A stretch of DNA of 64,000 nucleotides from assembly GCA_951804985.1 (NCBI GenBank), contig OX638133.1, positions 23,094,963-23,158,962 of the forward strand. Direction: 5' to 3'. Below are positions 35,760 through 47,277 of this stretch, one piece after another. Source of the stretch: Dryomyza anilis (lineage: Eukaryota; Arthropoda; Insecta; Diptera; Dryomyzidae). The translations under genes were made by a program, and so were the position numbers. The notes under the pieces were generated by a model. It ran no database searches and was not told the origin of the DNA. It saw only the letters and a program-made list of their open reading frames with translations. Position 1 is the stretch's first letter. Every line of letters begins with the position of its first letter.

Positions 35760-38700
35760 CTTACTTACTTAAATGGCCCTTACAACCGTGGATCGGTTTT
35801 GGCCGCTGAGATGAAGCCGCGCCAGTCGGATCTGCTTTGCGCGCGCTGACGCCAGTTAGAAATACCAAGCGTTGCCAGGTTGTCCTCAACTTGGTCTTTC
35901 CAACGCAGATTTGGACGCCCTCTTCTACGCTGTCCACCTTCGAGTTTCGATTCAAGCACCTTCTTGGCTGGAGTGTTTTCATCCATTCGTTCGACATGAC
36001 CTAGCCAGCGAAGCCGCTGGATCTTGATGCGCTTGACTATGTCAATGTCGTCGAATAACTCATACAGCTCGTGGTTCATCCTGATTCGATACTCGTTAGC
36101 AAAGCAGATAGGGCCAAAGATTTTACGGAGAATCTTTCTCTCGAACGCTCCCAGTACTCTCTCATCGGTGGTGGCCAGCGTCCATGTTTCTGCACCATAA
36201 AGTAGGACGGGCATGATGAGTGACTTGTAGAGCGTTATTTTTGTCCGGCGAGAGAGGGCTCTGCTTCTCAATTGCCTACTGAGCCCAAAGTAGCACCTGT
36301 TGGCAAGAGTTATTCTCCGTTTGATCTCCAGGCTGACGTCGTTGTTGCTGTTTACGCTGGATCCCAGATAGACGAAGTCCTTCACAATGTCGAACTTGTG
36401 GGTGTCAAAATCAGCTTTTTGTCCAAGACGCACGGACTCTTTTTTGCTTGTTGACACAAGGAACTTCGTCTTGTCCTCGTTCACCGCTAGACCCATTCGA
36501 CGCGACTCTTTCTCCAATCTGGAGAATGCTGCGCTGACTGCTCGTGTGCTCCTGCCAATGATATCAATATCGTCGGCATATGCGAGCAGCATGACACTTT
36601 TGTTGAAGATAGTGCCGCTTTGACGGAGTTCGGCAGCTCGAACTATTTTCTCCATCAATAAGTTAAAAAAGTCGCACGATAGGGAGTCACCCTGTCTGAA
36701 ACCTCGTTCGGTATGAAATGGCTCGGAGAGGTCTTTTCCTATTCTCACTGAGCAACGTGTGTTGCTCAGGGTCATCCTGCAAAGCCTTATAAGTTTCGCA
36801 GGTATACCGAACTCAGACATTGCGGCGTATAATCGTTCCCTTATCGGAGTGTCGAAGGCGGCTTTATAGTCGACTAATAGGTGGTAGGTGTCGATCTGTT
36901 TTTCTAGGGTCTTTTCCTGGATTAGGCGCAATGTGAAAATCTGGTCTATGGTGGACTTTCCAGGTCTGAAGCCGCACTGATAAGGTCCAATCAGTCTGTT
37001 GACGATGGGCTTCAGTCTTTCACATAATACGCTCGATAGAACCTTGTATGCGATATTGAGTAGGCTGATCCCACGGTAGTTGGCGCAGATAGTGGGATCC
37101 CCTTTCTTAAGGATTGGGCAGAGTACACTGAGGTTCCAGTCACTTGGCATGCTTTCATCCGACCATATTCTGCTTACGAGCTCGTGCATGCTCTCTATTA
37201 GCTCTTCGCCTCCGGTCTTAAACAATTCAGCAGGCAGGCCATCAGCACCTGCGGCTTTGTTGTTTTTCAGCCGAGCAATGGCTGTTCTGACCTCGTCATG
37301 GTCGGGTGGCGGAATCTCAACGTCGTCATCAAGTACTGGGGTTGCCGGGTTTGCTTCTCTATCGGTGGAATTGAGGTCATCATCACCGGTCAGCAGTTTA
37401 GAGAAGTGATCCCTCCATATTTTCAGTGTGCTCTGGATATCTGTCACTAGATTCCCGTTCTCATCTTTACAGGAAGAGGCTCCGGATTTTGAACCTCCGG
37501 CTAGGCGTCTTATTTTCTGGAAGAATTTTCGAGCCTCATTCCTGTCCCCATGCATCTCAATCTCCTCACACTCACGTCTTTCTGCCTCGCTTTTTTTACG
37601 CCTGAAAAGACGTCTCTCTTCCCTCCTCTTCTCTTTGTATCGCTCCTTCGCAGCTCGCGTAGCTACTGACTGCAGGGTGGATTTGTACGCAGCGTCTTTC
37701 TCTGCAGTGGCCGCGCGACACTCTTGGTCATACCACTGATTCCTCAGGGGGCGTTGGAATCCAAGCACCTCTTCGGCAGCCGTACGCATAGAGCAGGAGA
37801 TATGATTCCACTGCGCGCTTATATCATCGAGAGGAGGAGTGCTTTGTCTAAGCAGGTGTGAGAGTCGAGTGGAAAAGGCTTGCGTTGTCTGTTGTGATTG
37901 CAGCTTTCCGACGTCTAGCTTTCTCTGCGTTTGGTTCCGTACGTTCTTCGCAGCGCTTAAGCGTGTGCGGACCTTGGCTGCTACAAGGTAATGATCCGAG
38001 TCCATATTGGCACCTCGGATAGTGCGTACGTCCATCACGCTTGAAGCGTGCCTTCCGTCATTCACAACGTGATCAATTTGATTTCGAGTTTTTTGATCGG
38101 GCGACAACCATGTGGCCTTGTGGATATCGAAATGTTCGAATCTAGTGCTACTAACTACCATGTTTCGTGCTGCGGCGAAGTCGATTAGCCTCGTTCCGTT
38201 ATCGGAAGTGTTGGCATGGAGGCTAAATTTTCCGATTGTGGGACAATAGATGGCTTCTCTGCCCACCTTGGCGTTAAAATCGCCTAGCACGATTTTGATA
38301 TCGTGGCGGGGGCAGCGCTCGTATGCGTTGTCTAGGCGCTCGTAGAAGCGCTCTTTTGTCTCGTCATCTTTCTCGTTCGTCGGAGCGTGTGCACAAATTA
38401 GGCTGATATGGAAATATTTAGCCTTGATGCGGATTGTTGCCAGCCTTTCGTCCACGGGCGTGAACCTAGAGACAAGATGGCGGAGTCTCTTGCCGACCAC
38501 AAATCCACATCCAAATTCGTGTCTCTCCGCATGGCAGCTGTAGTAGATATCACAGGACGCTTGTTTCGAACAGCCCTGTCCCGTCCATCGCATCTCCTGG
38601 ATAGCGGTGATGTCAGCCTTATATTTTTCGAGGACATCTGCCAGCTGGATAGAGGCACCTTCCCTATAAAGGGTCCGGACATTCCAGGTGCATATCCGTA

Positions 38701-39074
38701 AATCATGGTCCTTAAAACGTTTGCGTGGGTCGTCATCGTTGTAATCGGTCGTTATCCGAGGCTTCTTTTTTGTTTTCATTGGGCGCATAGGTTTTTTCCG
38801 TGGTGGGACCCAAACCCAACGCACGAACCCTCACTCTGAGGGAGATGCTCGCCACTCACTTTAGCCGACTTCTACACCGGGTGGTGTAGAGCGCCGTTTC
38901 CAGGGACTTCCACGAGGAGGACTTCCACCGAAGTGGAGGTGTCACCATTTGACAATTTGTCAATTCTGGTGACCAGTGAGTTGACTTGAGACGACACCGA
39001 CAAGGATTGCGCTGGCTTCGCCATGTTGAAGCACTCAGACACGTTGCCTTGTGATAATCGCCCCCATAGCCCCC
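35760..39074 (-). mobile_element. Full-length RTE-clade LINE retrotransposon
   Basis: About 3.3 kb, on the minus strand. Both sides carry ATGCTTA (35,753-35,759 and 39,075-39,081), a likely 7-bp target-site duplication. There is a 5' leader of about 286 bp with a CACCTCCACTTCGGTGGAAG-type hairpin region, one long open frame, a 3' UTR of only about 20 bp and an (AAGT)n tail. A single endonuclease-RT frame with a tiny 3' UTR ending in a short tandem repeat, and no RNase H, fits the RTE/BovB clade. It is markedly less A+T-rich than its surroundings, consistent with recent arrival. Confidence 0.9.
35780..38788 (-). CDS. RTE-type endonuclease/reverse transcriptase polyprotein
   Basis: An intact frame of 1002 residues from the first ATG (38,788). 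The frame is open 12 codons further, but that stretch begins with GTG after an in-frame TGA, so ATG is preferred. N-terminal apurinic-type endonuclease: CTWNVRTLY (about residue 34), IQEMRW (catalytic Glu), CAHAP, VLGDFNAKVG (Asp/Asn pair), QIDHV and the terminal SDHYLV. The reverse transcriptase follows: NYRGISLLNIAYKV, GFRPGKSTIDQI, LVDYKAAFD (first Asp), RGFRQGDSLS and AYADDIDIIG (YADD at about residue 737). The C-terminus has the RWLGHVERMDE and RRGRPNLRW motifs usual in insect RTE-like proteins. It performs target-primed reverse transcription of its own RNA and could mobilise SINEs. All catalytic motifs are intact, so it may still be active. Confidence 0.93.
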   Translation of the reverse strand: MRPMKTKKKPRITTDYNDDDPRKRFKDHDLRICTWNVRTLYREGASIQLADVLEKYKADITAIQEMRWTGQGCSKQASCDIYYSCHAERHEFGCGFVVGKRLRHLVSRFTPVDERLATIRIKAKYFHISLICAHAPTNEKDDETKERFYERLDNAYERCPRHDIKIVLGDFNAKVGREAIYCPTIGKFSLHANTSDNGTRLIDFAAARNMVVSSTRFEHFDIHKATWLSPDQKTRNQIDHVVNDGRHASSVMDVRTIRGANMDSDHYLVAAKVRTRLSAAKNVRNQTQRKLDVGKLQSQQTTQAFSTRLSHLLRQSTPPLDDISAQWNHISCSMRTAAEEVLGFQRPLRNQWYDQECRAATAEKDAAYKSTLQSVATRAAKERYKEKRREERRLFRRKKSEAERRECEEIEMHGDRNEARKFFQKIRRLAGGSKSGASSCKDENGNLVTDIQSTLKIWRDHFSKLLTGDDDLNSTDREANPATPVLDDDVEIPPPDHDEVRTAIARLKNNKAAGADGLPAELFKTGGEELIESMHELVSRIWSDESMPSDWNLSVLCPILKKGDPTICANYRGISLLNIAYKVLSSVLCERLKPIVNRLIGPYQCGFRPGKSTIDQIFTLRLIQEKTLEKQIDTYHLLVDYKAAFDTPIRERLYAAMSEFGIPAKLIRLCRMTLSNTRCSVRIGKDLSEPFHTERGFRQGDSLSCDFFNLLMEKIVRAAELRQSGTIFNKSVMLLAYADDIDIIGRSTRAVSAAFSRLEKESRRMGLAVNEDKTKFLVSTSKKESVRLGQKADFDTHKFDIVKDFVYLGSSVNSNNDVSLEIKRRITLANRCYFGLSRQLRSRALSRRTKITLYKSLIMPVLLYGAETWTLATTDERVLGAFERKILRKIFGPICFANEYRIRMNHELYELFDDIDIVKRIKIQRLRWLGHVERMDENTPAKKVLESKLEGGQRRRGRPNLRWKDQVEDNLATLGISNWRQRAQSRSDWRGFISAAKTDPRL

Positions 39075-39081
39075 ATGCTTA

Positions 39082-39780
39082 AACTGAATAAAAAATTAAA
39101 TTATATCGGTCATCGTTGTCGATGAAAGTGAAAACATGACATGCAAAAATAAATAAAAAAAAACAATCCCCATAAAATGCCAACCAAAATTGGCACAAAC
39201 TTATATAATTTATGTCATTTTATCCTACTTAACAAAACAGCTTTGCGCAACCATTCGCGTCCAACTTATGGCCAAATGAGTCAAATTTTTATGACGTGCA
39301 AATAAAATTGATGCTTGAGACATGAGACATGAGGCTTGAACGCGAGCCACAATTTTCATTACCAACTATAACAACAGGTTAACAAGAGCAATTGCCAAGA
39401 ACAAGTGTAGCAACAGCAACAAATTATATTCAAAATAAAATAAAAAAAAAATTAACAATTTTGAAGTGTGCTGCGTACTTCTACTATTTGAGTGATGATT
39501 ACATTTAAGTGGTTGGTTGGGCAATTCAGTCTGCTACAATTTCCGTCAATACAATAAACAGTCTATGTTGCCGCTCCACCGATTCCATCCACAAATGCGA
39601 TTTGTCAGTCTCCTTCAGTTGATCATCAATTTTACGCTAAAACTATTTAGGTGTTTATGGTTGCATGAACCACAAATGCGTATGGTGGTTGGCTTAACGT
39701 CAAACTCATCTCTGATAATGTCGAACTCATCTCTGATAAATGGAGGAACCCAATTTAAGTAGAGATACATGTACCAAAAG
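39082..39780. other. Non-repetitive spacer
   Basis: A+T-rich DNA with CAACAGCAACAAATT-type runs near 39,410 and a duplicated AACTCATCTCTGATAA phrase at 39,703 and 39,724. No recognisable gene. Confidence 0.35.
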
Positions 39781-41570
39781 AAAATGCCCTAGAAATTAGA
39801 TTTTTGATATGAAATTAAGAAAATGTCATATGTAATTGAGATTTTTCCATTTAAAATTGAGAAAATATTAAATGAAATTCAGATTTCACCGGTTTTCATT
39901 GTGTTCCATATTATTAAACATTTCTTGATTTTAAATCTCAAATTTCATTTGGAATTTTCTCAATATCAAATGGAAATTCTCAATTTCATTTTGAATTTTC
40001 TCAATTTCAAATGGAAAATTTCAATTTCATTTGGAATTTTCTCAATTTCAAATGGAAAATCTCAATTTCATTTGGAATTTTCTCAATTTCAAATGGAATA
40101 TCTCAGTTTCATTTGGAAATTACTCAATTTCAAATGGAATATCTTAATTTCAATTGAAATATTCTCAATTTCAAATAGAATATCTCAATTTCATTTGGAA
40201 TTTTCTCAATATCAAATGGAAAATTTCAATTTCATTTGGAATTTTCTCAATTTCAAATGGAAAATTTCAATTTCATTTGGAATTTTCTCAATATCAAATG
40301 GAAAATCTCAATTTCATATGGAATGTCCTCAATATTAAATGAAAAATCTCAATTTCATTCTGAATGTTCTCAATTTCAAATGGAATATCTCAGTTTAATT
40401 TGGAAATTACTCAATTTCATTTGGAATTTTTTCAATTTCAAATGGAAAATTTCAATTTCATTTGGAATTTTCTCAATTTCAAATGGAAAATTTCAATTTC
40501 ATTTGGAATTTTCTCAATATCAAATGAAAAATCTCAATTTCATTCTGAATGTTCTCAATTTCAAATGGAATATCTCAGTTTTATTTGGAAATTACTCAAT
40601 TTCAAATAGAATATTTAATTTCAAATAGAATATCTTAATTTCAATTGAAATATTCTCAATTTCAAGTGGAATATCTCAATTTCAAATGGAATTTTCTCAA
40701 TATCAAATGGAAAATCTCAATTTGATTTGGAATTTTCTAAATTTTAAATGGAAAATTTCAATTTCATTTCGAATTTTCCCAATTTCAAATGGAAAATCTC
40801 AATTTCATTCCGAATGTTCTCAATTTCAAATGGAATATCTCAGTTTCATTTGGAAATTACTCAATTTCAAATGCAATATCTTAATTTTAATTGAAATTAC
40901 TCAATTTCAAATAGAATATCTCAATTTCATTTGGAATTTTCTCAATATCAAATGGAAAATTTCAATTTCATTTGGAATTTTCTCAATTTCAAATGGAAAA
41001 TTTCAATTTCATTTGGAATTTTCTCAATATCAAATGGAAAATCTCAATTTCATATGGAATTTCCTCAATATTAAATGAAAAATCTCAATTTCATTCTGAA
41101 TGTTCTCAATTTCAAATGGAATATCTCAGTTTCATTTGGAAATTACTCAATTTCATTTGGAATTTTCTCAATTTCAAATGGAAAATTTCAATTTCATTTG
41201 GAATTTTCTCAATTTCAAATGGAAAATTTCAATTTCATTTGGAATTTTCTCAATATCAAATGAAAAATCTCAATTTCATTCTGAATGTTCTGAATTTCAA
41301 ATGGAATATCTCAGTTTCATTTGGAAATTACTCAATTTCAAATGGAATATCTTAATTTCAATTGAAATATTCTCAATTTTAAATGGAATATCTCAATTTC
41401 ATTTGGAATTTTCTCAATATCAAATGGAAAATCTCAATTTCATTTGGAATTTTCTAAATTTTAAATGGAAAATTTCAATTTCATTTGGAATTTTCCCAAT
41501 TTCAAATGAAAAATCTCAATTTCATTTAGAATATTCCCAATTTCAAATGAAAAGTTCTCAATTTCAATTA
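39780..41570 (+). repeat. 41-bp A+T minisatellite
   Basis: About 40 imperfect units of TTTCAATTTCATTTGGAATT joined to TTCTCAATTTCAAATGGAAAA (total about 41 bp; TCAATATCAAATGG and GGAATATCTCAG variants). Because 41 is not a multiple of 3, each frame is read in turn, and the repeat lacks stops in several phases. This yields overlapping 60-184 residue frames rich in Phe/Asn/Ser/Ile that are artefacts. A related 41-bp unit occurs at 62,890-63,030. Confidence 0.93.
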
Positions 41571-42899
41571 GAAATCTTATATACCGTGTATCGGACATTT
41601 TTCGAGTATACAGATTTCTTAAAATTCGTATTGAAACAGAATCTGGTATTGTAAAACCACATGAATCTTTTATAACATAATAGGCCTCATCAAGAATCAT
41701 TTTTTCTACAAATTCATTTCCGGAACAAAATCTGATTCGGGAATTAGTCAAACATCAAAACATTTGAAATCTCTTTAATCCAACATTGAAAATAAAACTT
41801 TAGAAAAACCAAATATTCAAAGTTTTTCAAATATTTCCAACAATAAATGAATTTCTAACAGGAGTTAGTGTTTAGTGTTCCACTTTCATATAAAAACCTG
41901 TCTCGAATTTCATAAATTTCTAAATTCTAAACCCTTTGTTTTGTGTAATTCGACTTGTACTTTTTGTGTAATTTACAAATTTTATATTCTTTATATAAAT
42001 TTATTAAAATATCGATACTCTCGTCGCAAAAATTTCTTTTTTTTGCCTACATAATAAAATACGAGCGAAAAAAAAACGATTTAAAATCTATGGAAACTTA
42101 AAATATATTGAAATAAGTTTATATATAAATATACTAAATAAAAAAATGCAGCATATTTAAATTTATATCACCACATTCAGATTGGAACCCTCAGTTACAA
42201 CCGATCACAGTCTAAAAACCTCACGCATTACATCGCACCGACTAACAACTTAATGATATAATTACCAAATAGTTGGACAGCGCTATATAAAGAGCAAAGA
42301 CAAAAACAAAAACCCACTTTATTTATCGTATTTCGAGCATATTTATTCGAATGTAACCTTATATAAAATATATTTCAGACTATAAACTAGATATATCATA
42401 ATAGTTGTGTTTTAGTGCGTGGCACAAATTGCGGTAACGAGTAACGAGATAAATAAATCTTATTTGTACTAAGCAGCAAATCATTTATAATCTATTTACT
42501 TAGAAAAATTTTCGATTTTTTTAGAGAAATAAAATCTTTTTAATAATATAAATTATATATTCACACCTAAACAAACAAAAAAAATCTACATCGTTGCTGG
42601 TAAACACCAACCCAAACACAAACTAAAGTGTTAGAAAACTGCGTTTGTAGGAAATATTCAAATTGTTTACCGCAAATAATAAAACAATTGCAAACAATTC
42701 AAACATCGAAATTGTTTGCCATAAATTATATTAATCTTTTGTACGAGAAATTAAATGTTATTCCCAATTGATCAAAATGTATTATGTTTTTCCCCTAAAT
42801 ATTTGCAGTGTTACCCACAAACATTGGTAGTGTTTCCAAATATTTTAAATATTTCCCACAAATAGTTAAAGTATATAATATAAAAGATATTTGGATTTA
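41571..42899. other. A+T-rich spacer
   Basis: Very A+T-rich DNA without recognised genes or repeats. Confidence 0.35.
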
Positions 42900-43362
42900 G
42901 ACATTTAGAATTCGAAAAATTGAAAATCTTGTCCTGCCAAAAGAGCGAATATTTTCGTTTTTTTGCAATAACTTTAAATGGGTACAAGATAAAACAATTA
43001 TGTAAAGGCATTAAATGTTTATTTTGAACGCACCTAGCTATTGACATCACTATTTAAAATTAATTTGCCAAAAAATGTTCTTGCAAATGATAAAAATTCA
43101 AACAATTATTTTAAAATAATGATGCCTATCGATAGGTGTTTAAAAAAAAATAATTAATGTCTTTACACCACTTTATTTATCTTATACCAATAATAAGTTA
43201 TGGCAAGTTTTTCAATTTTTCGAATTCGCCCTTTTAGTCTTTTGTGGCAAGATATATCATATAAAGCCATACACGACTTTGGCACAGCATACTTGAGAAA
43301 AGTCTACATTCAAAAATGTAAAAAATATCAAAAATTACACCACTTTGACATGATAGTGACGA
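42900..43362 (+). mobile_element. Foldback-type repeat family D2, copy 2
   Basis: Collinear with 20,130-20,640: AAAATTGAAAATCTTGTC, CAAGATAAAACAATTATG, AACGCACCTAGCTATTGAC, CGAATTCGCCCTTTTAG and ATACTTGAGAAAAG, ending GACATGATAGTGACGA. This copy lacks the MITE present in copy 1. Confidence 0.65.
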
Positions 43363-43368
43363 TATATA

Positions 43369-44608
43369 CATCTGCATCAATGTATTTGAAGTTCCCTTTG
43401 CACTCTACAGTATTGAGTACATAATGCAATTTCAGTCTACAGTAATATAATGCAGTAATTCATAGACTTCATTTTACTGCAGTATTTGTTGCAATGGTGT
43501 CAAGTAGTGGGAAGACATTTTTCTTTAAGGACATTCAATGTTTTGAAAAACAAAACCAAATGACACTACTGTCGCTGAAAATTCAACAAGTACGGTCTCT
43601 CCAGCGACTTTACTTTACTGCAGTATTTGTTTCATTGGTGTCAAGTAGTGAGAAGACATTTTTCTTTCAAGACATTCAATGTTTTGAAAAACAAAACCAA
43701 ATGACACTACTGTCGCTGAAAATTCAACAAGTGCGGTCTCTCCAGCGACTTCACTTTACTGCAGTATTTGTTTCATTGGTGTCAAGTAGTGAGAAGACAT
43801 TTTTCTATCAAGACATTCAATGTTTTGAAAAACAAAACCAAATGACACTACTGTCGCTGAAAATTCAACAAGTGCGGTCTCCCCAGCGACTTCACTTTAC
43901 TGCAGTAATTGTTTCATTGGTGTCAAGTAGTGCGAATACATATTTTCAAGACATTCATTGTTTTGAAAAACAAAACCAAATGACACTACTGTCGCTGTAA
44001 ATTCAACAAGTACAGTGAGTGAGCGCAACGAGAACGAGTGAGAAAACGAATATTGAAAACAACGACAGCAATGTTGTTGGTACTTATTTTTTATAAAAAA
44101 CATTATATAAACAAAAATTGTATAAAAAATATGTTTACGTCAAAAACAACGCATTGTTCAAAAAGTAATACATCCAACAAAAAAAATATATATTTTGAAA
44201 AAAATTATATAATAAAAAAATGTTGTTCGATAAATATAAAATTTAATATAAAATATTATATGATTTACCTATATCTTTGGAATTTTTTTTTATATTTTAA
44301 TAATGAAAATTCCCTAGAGTAAGAATGATAAAAAAAAGTAAAATGCACTGAGTACTCAGTACCAGTGTCATTCATTCCAATATTTGAATTTTTATTACAC
44401 ATCATTTTAGACCTCTTCACTACAACTACGACATGTTTGTGTTTTGTGTTGACACTACTTGTGCTTCGTTCTTTGTTTTGACACTACATGTGCTTCGTTG
44501 TTGTGAGAAACACATTCATTTGCTTTTCAAGCATAGATACGACGACAGTACATGTTTTGAAATAAAATGAATGTCTTGAAGTGAGTTTAAAATGCATTTG
44601 AGCAGATG
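43369..44608 (+). mobile_element. TIR element containing 141-bp tandem repeats
   Basis: The left end CATCTGCATCAATGTATTT mirrors the right end (reverse complement CATCTGCTCAAATGCATTT). The interior holds four direct repeats of about 141 bp (43,470-44,010), and towards the right end there are inverted echoes of the same motifs (CACTACTTGTGCTTCG, AATGAATGTCTTGAAG). No transposase is visible. Confidence 0.55.
43470..44010 (+). repeat. Four 141-bp direct repeats, open in one frame
   Basis: Units begin near TTTACTGCAGTATTTG and contain GGTGTCAAGTAGTG, AAGACATT, CAATGTTTTGAAAAACAAAA and TGACACTACTGTCGCTG. Since 141 is divisible by 3, one frame stays open across the array (43,494-44,000, 168 residues), repeating SSSEKTFFFQDIQCFEKQNQ and MTLLSLKIQQVRSLQRLHF. 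No domain is recognised and there is no promoter or splice support, so I do not call it a gene. Confidence 0.8.
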
Positions 44609-46690
44609 TTTAAACTAGAACACGGATTTCTCATATATAGTTACTACACTTTCAAATAAAATAAATAGAAACGAAGGTATGCAAAAACTAAAAAATTAGT
44701 AAAACTACATGAAAAAACATATAGATAATTTTAGTACGTTTATTATTATATTTTATTACTATTTCTTTTTTTATTTATTTCATTACTTATTTGTTTATAA
44801 CATTTTAAATTTAATTTTCTCTAAATATCGTAATAAAACACATTATGTCTTCTTCGCAAAGAAAAAATCCAATCAATCATAAATTTCATAGCAAAACAAA
44901 AAACCACTGCACAATTGGCCACGCCGCACGGCTGGCTCACGCATGATCGCACTGCTATTAGAAGCAATTATGTCGCCTGATAAAGCGCAAAATACGCCAT
45001 TCATAATACCAATTAGATAAGAATATGTACTATGCCAGCGGAAGACGCGATCATCATCATTATGCTCATAGAAAAAGAAAGAAAAAAAAAAAACCGAGTA
45101 AATTGCGCACAACAGACAAACGATCCAACTACTAGGTTGCATATGAAAAATGTGTGATCTTCATTACAGCCGCGATCGACCGATCAATCACTCACTCACT
45201 CTCTCTCTTATTCATTTACTCAGTCGTCAGTGAAAAACTCGATCAAATATTGCGCGATGGATCGCATCGCATGGCATGGCATCGCATCGATCGATCGCAC
45301 GATCAACCATTTTAGTCGCGCCAAATCAGCACCTCGTCAATTGTTCGCAAAATGATTTCACATCAATTTCTCACGCACCTCCAGACTGTGTGGCGGCAGT
45401 GCGCCCACTTAGTGCACATCAAAAATCAATAATCGATTAAATAATTAGAAAATTGTGAAAATTACTGTAATTTTCGAAATCAATTCACAATGTGAACGCT
45501 GCACAAACAGATTCATCACATCGGTTCATTCGAGTGATCGGTCCATCGATCGTACCAAAGATCGGTCGGTCCATTGATCGGTTGGTCCAATGATCGGTGT
45601 AGTCTAAAGAGAGCACAACGTCCCCCAACGTTGTCCAACTTCACGCTAGTATAAATAATCACATTATAATAAAATAATGAACAATAATTCCTTAATCGAA
45701 AGCGCTCGAGCCAAGTGTAACAACAATGTTTTCACTGATCGCAGTCCTGCTGCATGGTCCTTCAAGCCAAATCAATTTAAATGGAAAACACTTTTTTGCA
45801 ACTAGTCTCGCAGCAACCAGAAGATCGCCAACAAGATGAGCAACAAAATCTACTACTAATTAATATTCCGAAAAGCTGTCACGATCACCTCCAGCTGATA
45901 AACGACTTACATATATTTTGTCATAAATTTCACGCTTTATGTACAAAAAAAAAATACCATACGACAGTCCAGTCAACTATTTATCCATCCATCCAAGAAA
46001 TATTAAGTCGATCCATCGTTCGTTCGTTCGATCGATCGCAGCTGCTGCGCTGTCCATTCATCAAACGGCAAAGTTATCGTCTTGAATTCTTGAACGTGTG
46101 GACTTTGGCAAACACTCGATTAAAATCAACTTCAATTTGTAATAAATCAAAATCCTTCAACTGCCCGACTTGCAGTTCGATCGCACTATATCGTTGAAGA
46201 AATTCATTGAATTGATCCTTTTTAAAGGGGGGAACTTAAAATGGTTGTCGTAGTAGTCCTCGCACGTAACAGCATCGATCACAGTTTGATGAATGGCTTT
46301 GGATTCATTGGAAAAATTAGCACATGCGTGAATCACTCCATTGCAAATGTATAATGTACGCAGCTTTTGATAATTGTTTTTTTTTTTTTTTTTTTTTGTG
46401 AAGATCCAAAATTCAAACTGTTTCTAATATCGAATATTCGAAATTCCATTCATTGAAATTTATAAGTTTTATCAACAAAATCATATTGAATTCATTTCCC
46501 ACAACTTGTACCAATTGAATTTAATTGAAATTCTATTCTTAAGGGGTGTAATTTCATTTTTATTTCTAGTTTCAGAAAAAATACATGTAATTGCAAATAA
46601 ACATAGAATAGGGGTAGAAGTCTGAAGAAACGAACATCATTTGTTGAAGGTGACCTCCAATCAATTGAACCTATAAGACAAATATATTAA
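44609..46690. other. Spacer with GATC-rich segment
   Basis: 44,609-45,150 is A+T-rich. 45,150-46,250 has a more normal composition with striking GATC clusters (GATCGATCGCACGATC near 45,290; repeated GATCGGT at 45,536-45,600) and TTCGTTCGTTCGATCGATCG near 46,017. A 138-residue plus-strand frame (45,781-46,197) opens with MENTFLQLVSQQPEDRQQ, but no domain is recognised. Possibly regulatory or UTR DNA. Confidence 0.35.
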
Positions 46691-46699
46691 CGGCCAAGA

Positions 46700-47035
46700 T
46701 CTTTCCAAAGATGTATAGTAGATGGTGTGGTGAGTTTTGGTGAGGTGAGTTTCAGGTGGTGAGTTTGGTGTGGTGAGTATGGTGTGATGAGTTTGGTGTG
46801 GTGAGATTAAGTATGATGAGTAACATCCAATATTAAAGTTTAGTTGAAATCGATAACTTTAGGGTTGAGATATAGCGTACTGTATTTTTGGGTTTTATGG
46901 GAGGTGCCACTCCTCTTTGTCCAATCTGATTTATTTCTGACTTAGGATACTCCATGGACCTTATATTTTAGTAATGCAAATTTTCAGAAAAATCCTTTCA
47001 GTGGTTTAGCAAAACAAGAGGTTTCTGCCTGATTA
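46700..47035 (-). mobile_element. Helitron-like element, copy 2 (reverse complement of the 2.5-3.5 kb family)
   Basis: Shows the same minisatellite in reverse complement (GTGGTGAGTTTGGTGTG, 46,720-46,825). It then has GGGAGGTGCCACTCCTCTTT, TAGGATACTCCATGGACC and GCAAATTTTCAGAAAAATCC, the reverse complement of 2650-2740. It ends where the type A1 gene's conserved upstream block begins. Confidence 0.5.
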
Positions 47036-47041
47036 GAAATT

Positions 47042-47277
47042 CACCCTATTAGAGTAAACATGATCATGACACAGTGTAGATTTCGATACAAAGTCCATTT
47101 ATTTCCAATTTCCCATGGTTCACTTGTTCAAATTAATATTATTAGTCATGTTGCATTTAAATTTGTTATACTTTAAAATGCATCAAAATTTATCATCATT
47201 TTCCTCACTCACCAAACACATAAAAGCCGAATCAAACGCTGAACTAATTACAGTATAACTTTTAGCCAGTCCAAAAT
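47042..47277 (+). promoter_or_regulatory. Type A1 promoter block
   Basis: Conserved with 50,274-50,510 and, from about 61,707, with the A3 upstream region. Shared text includes ACACAGTGTAG, TTAATATTATTAGTCATGTT, TACTTTAAAATGCATCAAAA and the TATA box ATAAAAG at 47,220-47,226. About 30 bp downstream lies TTACAGTA, a good initiator, predicting a start near 47,250 and a 5' UTR of about 28 nt. Confidence 0.65.

Noticed and set aside
36272..38736. Several 60-112 residue frames inside the LINE
   Set aside because: Shadows of the intact endonuclease/RT frame in other phases or strands.
35780..38824. Start of the LINE frame at 38,824
   Set aside because: That codon is GTG and is preceded in frame by TGA three codons upstream; the first ATG at 38,788 is the better start.
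39823..41654. Overlapping frames of 62-184 residues rich in Phe/Asn/Ser
   Set aside because: Frames of a 41-bp A+T minisatellite; every phase is open for a while because stops are absent from the unit.
43494..44000. Calling the 168-residue repeat frame a protein gene
   Set aside because: The open frame follows automatically from a 141-bp stop-free unit; no promoter or intron evidence.
45781..46197. 138-residue plus-strand frame beginning MENTFLQLVSQQPEDRQQ
   Set aside because: No recognisable domain, no clear promoter or splice context and a low-complexity C-terminal half. Left as a note in the spacer entry rather than a gene.
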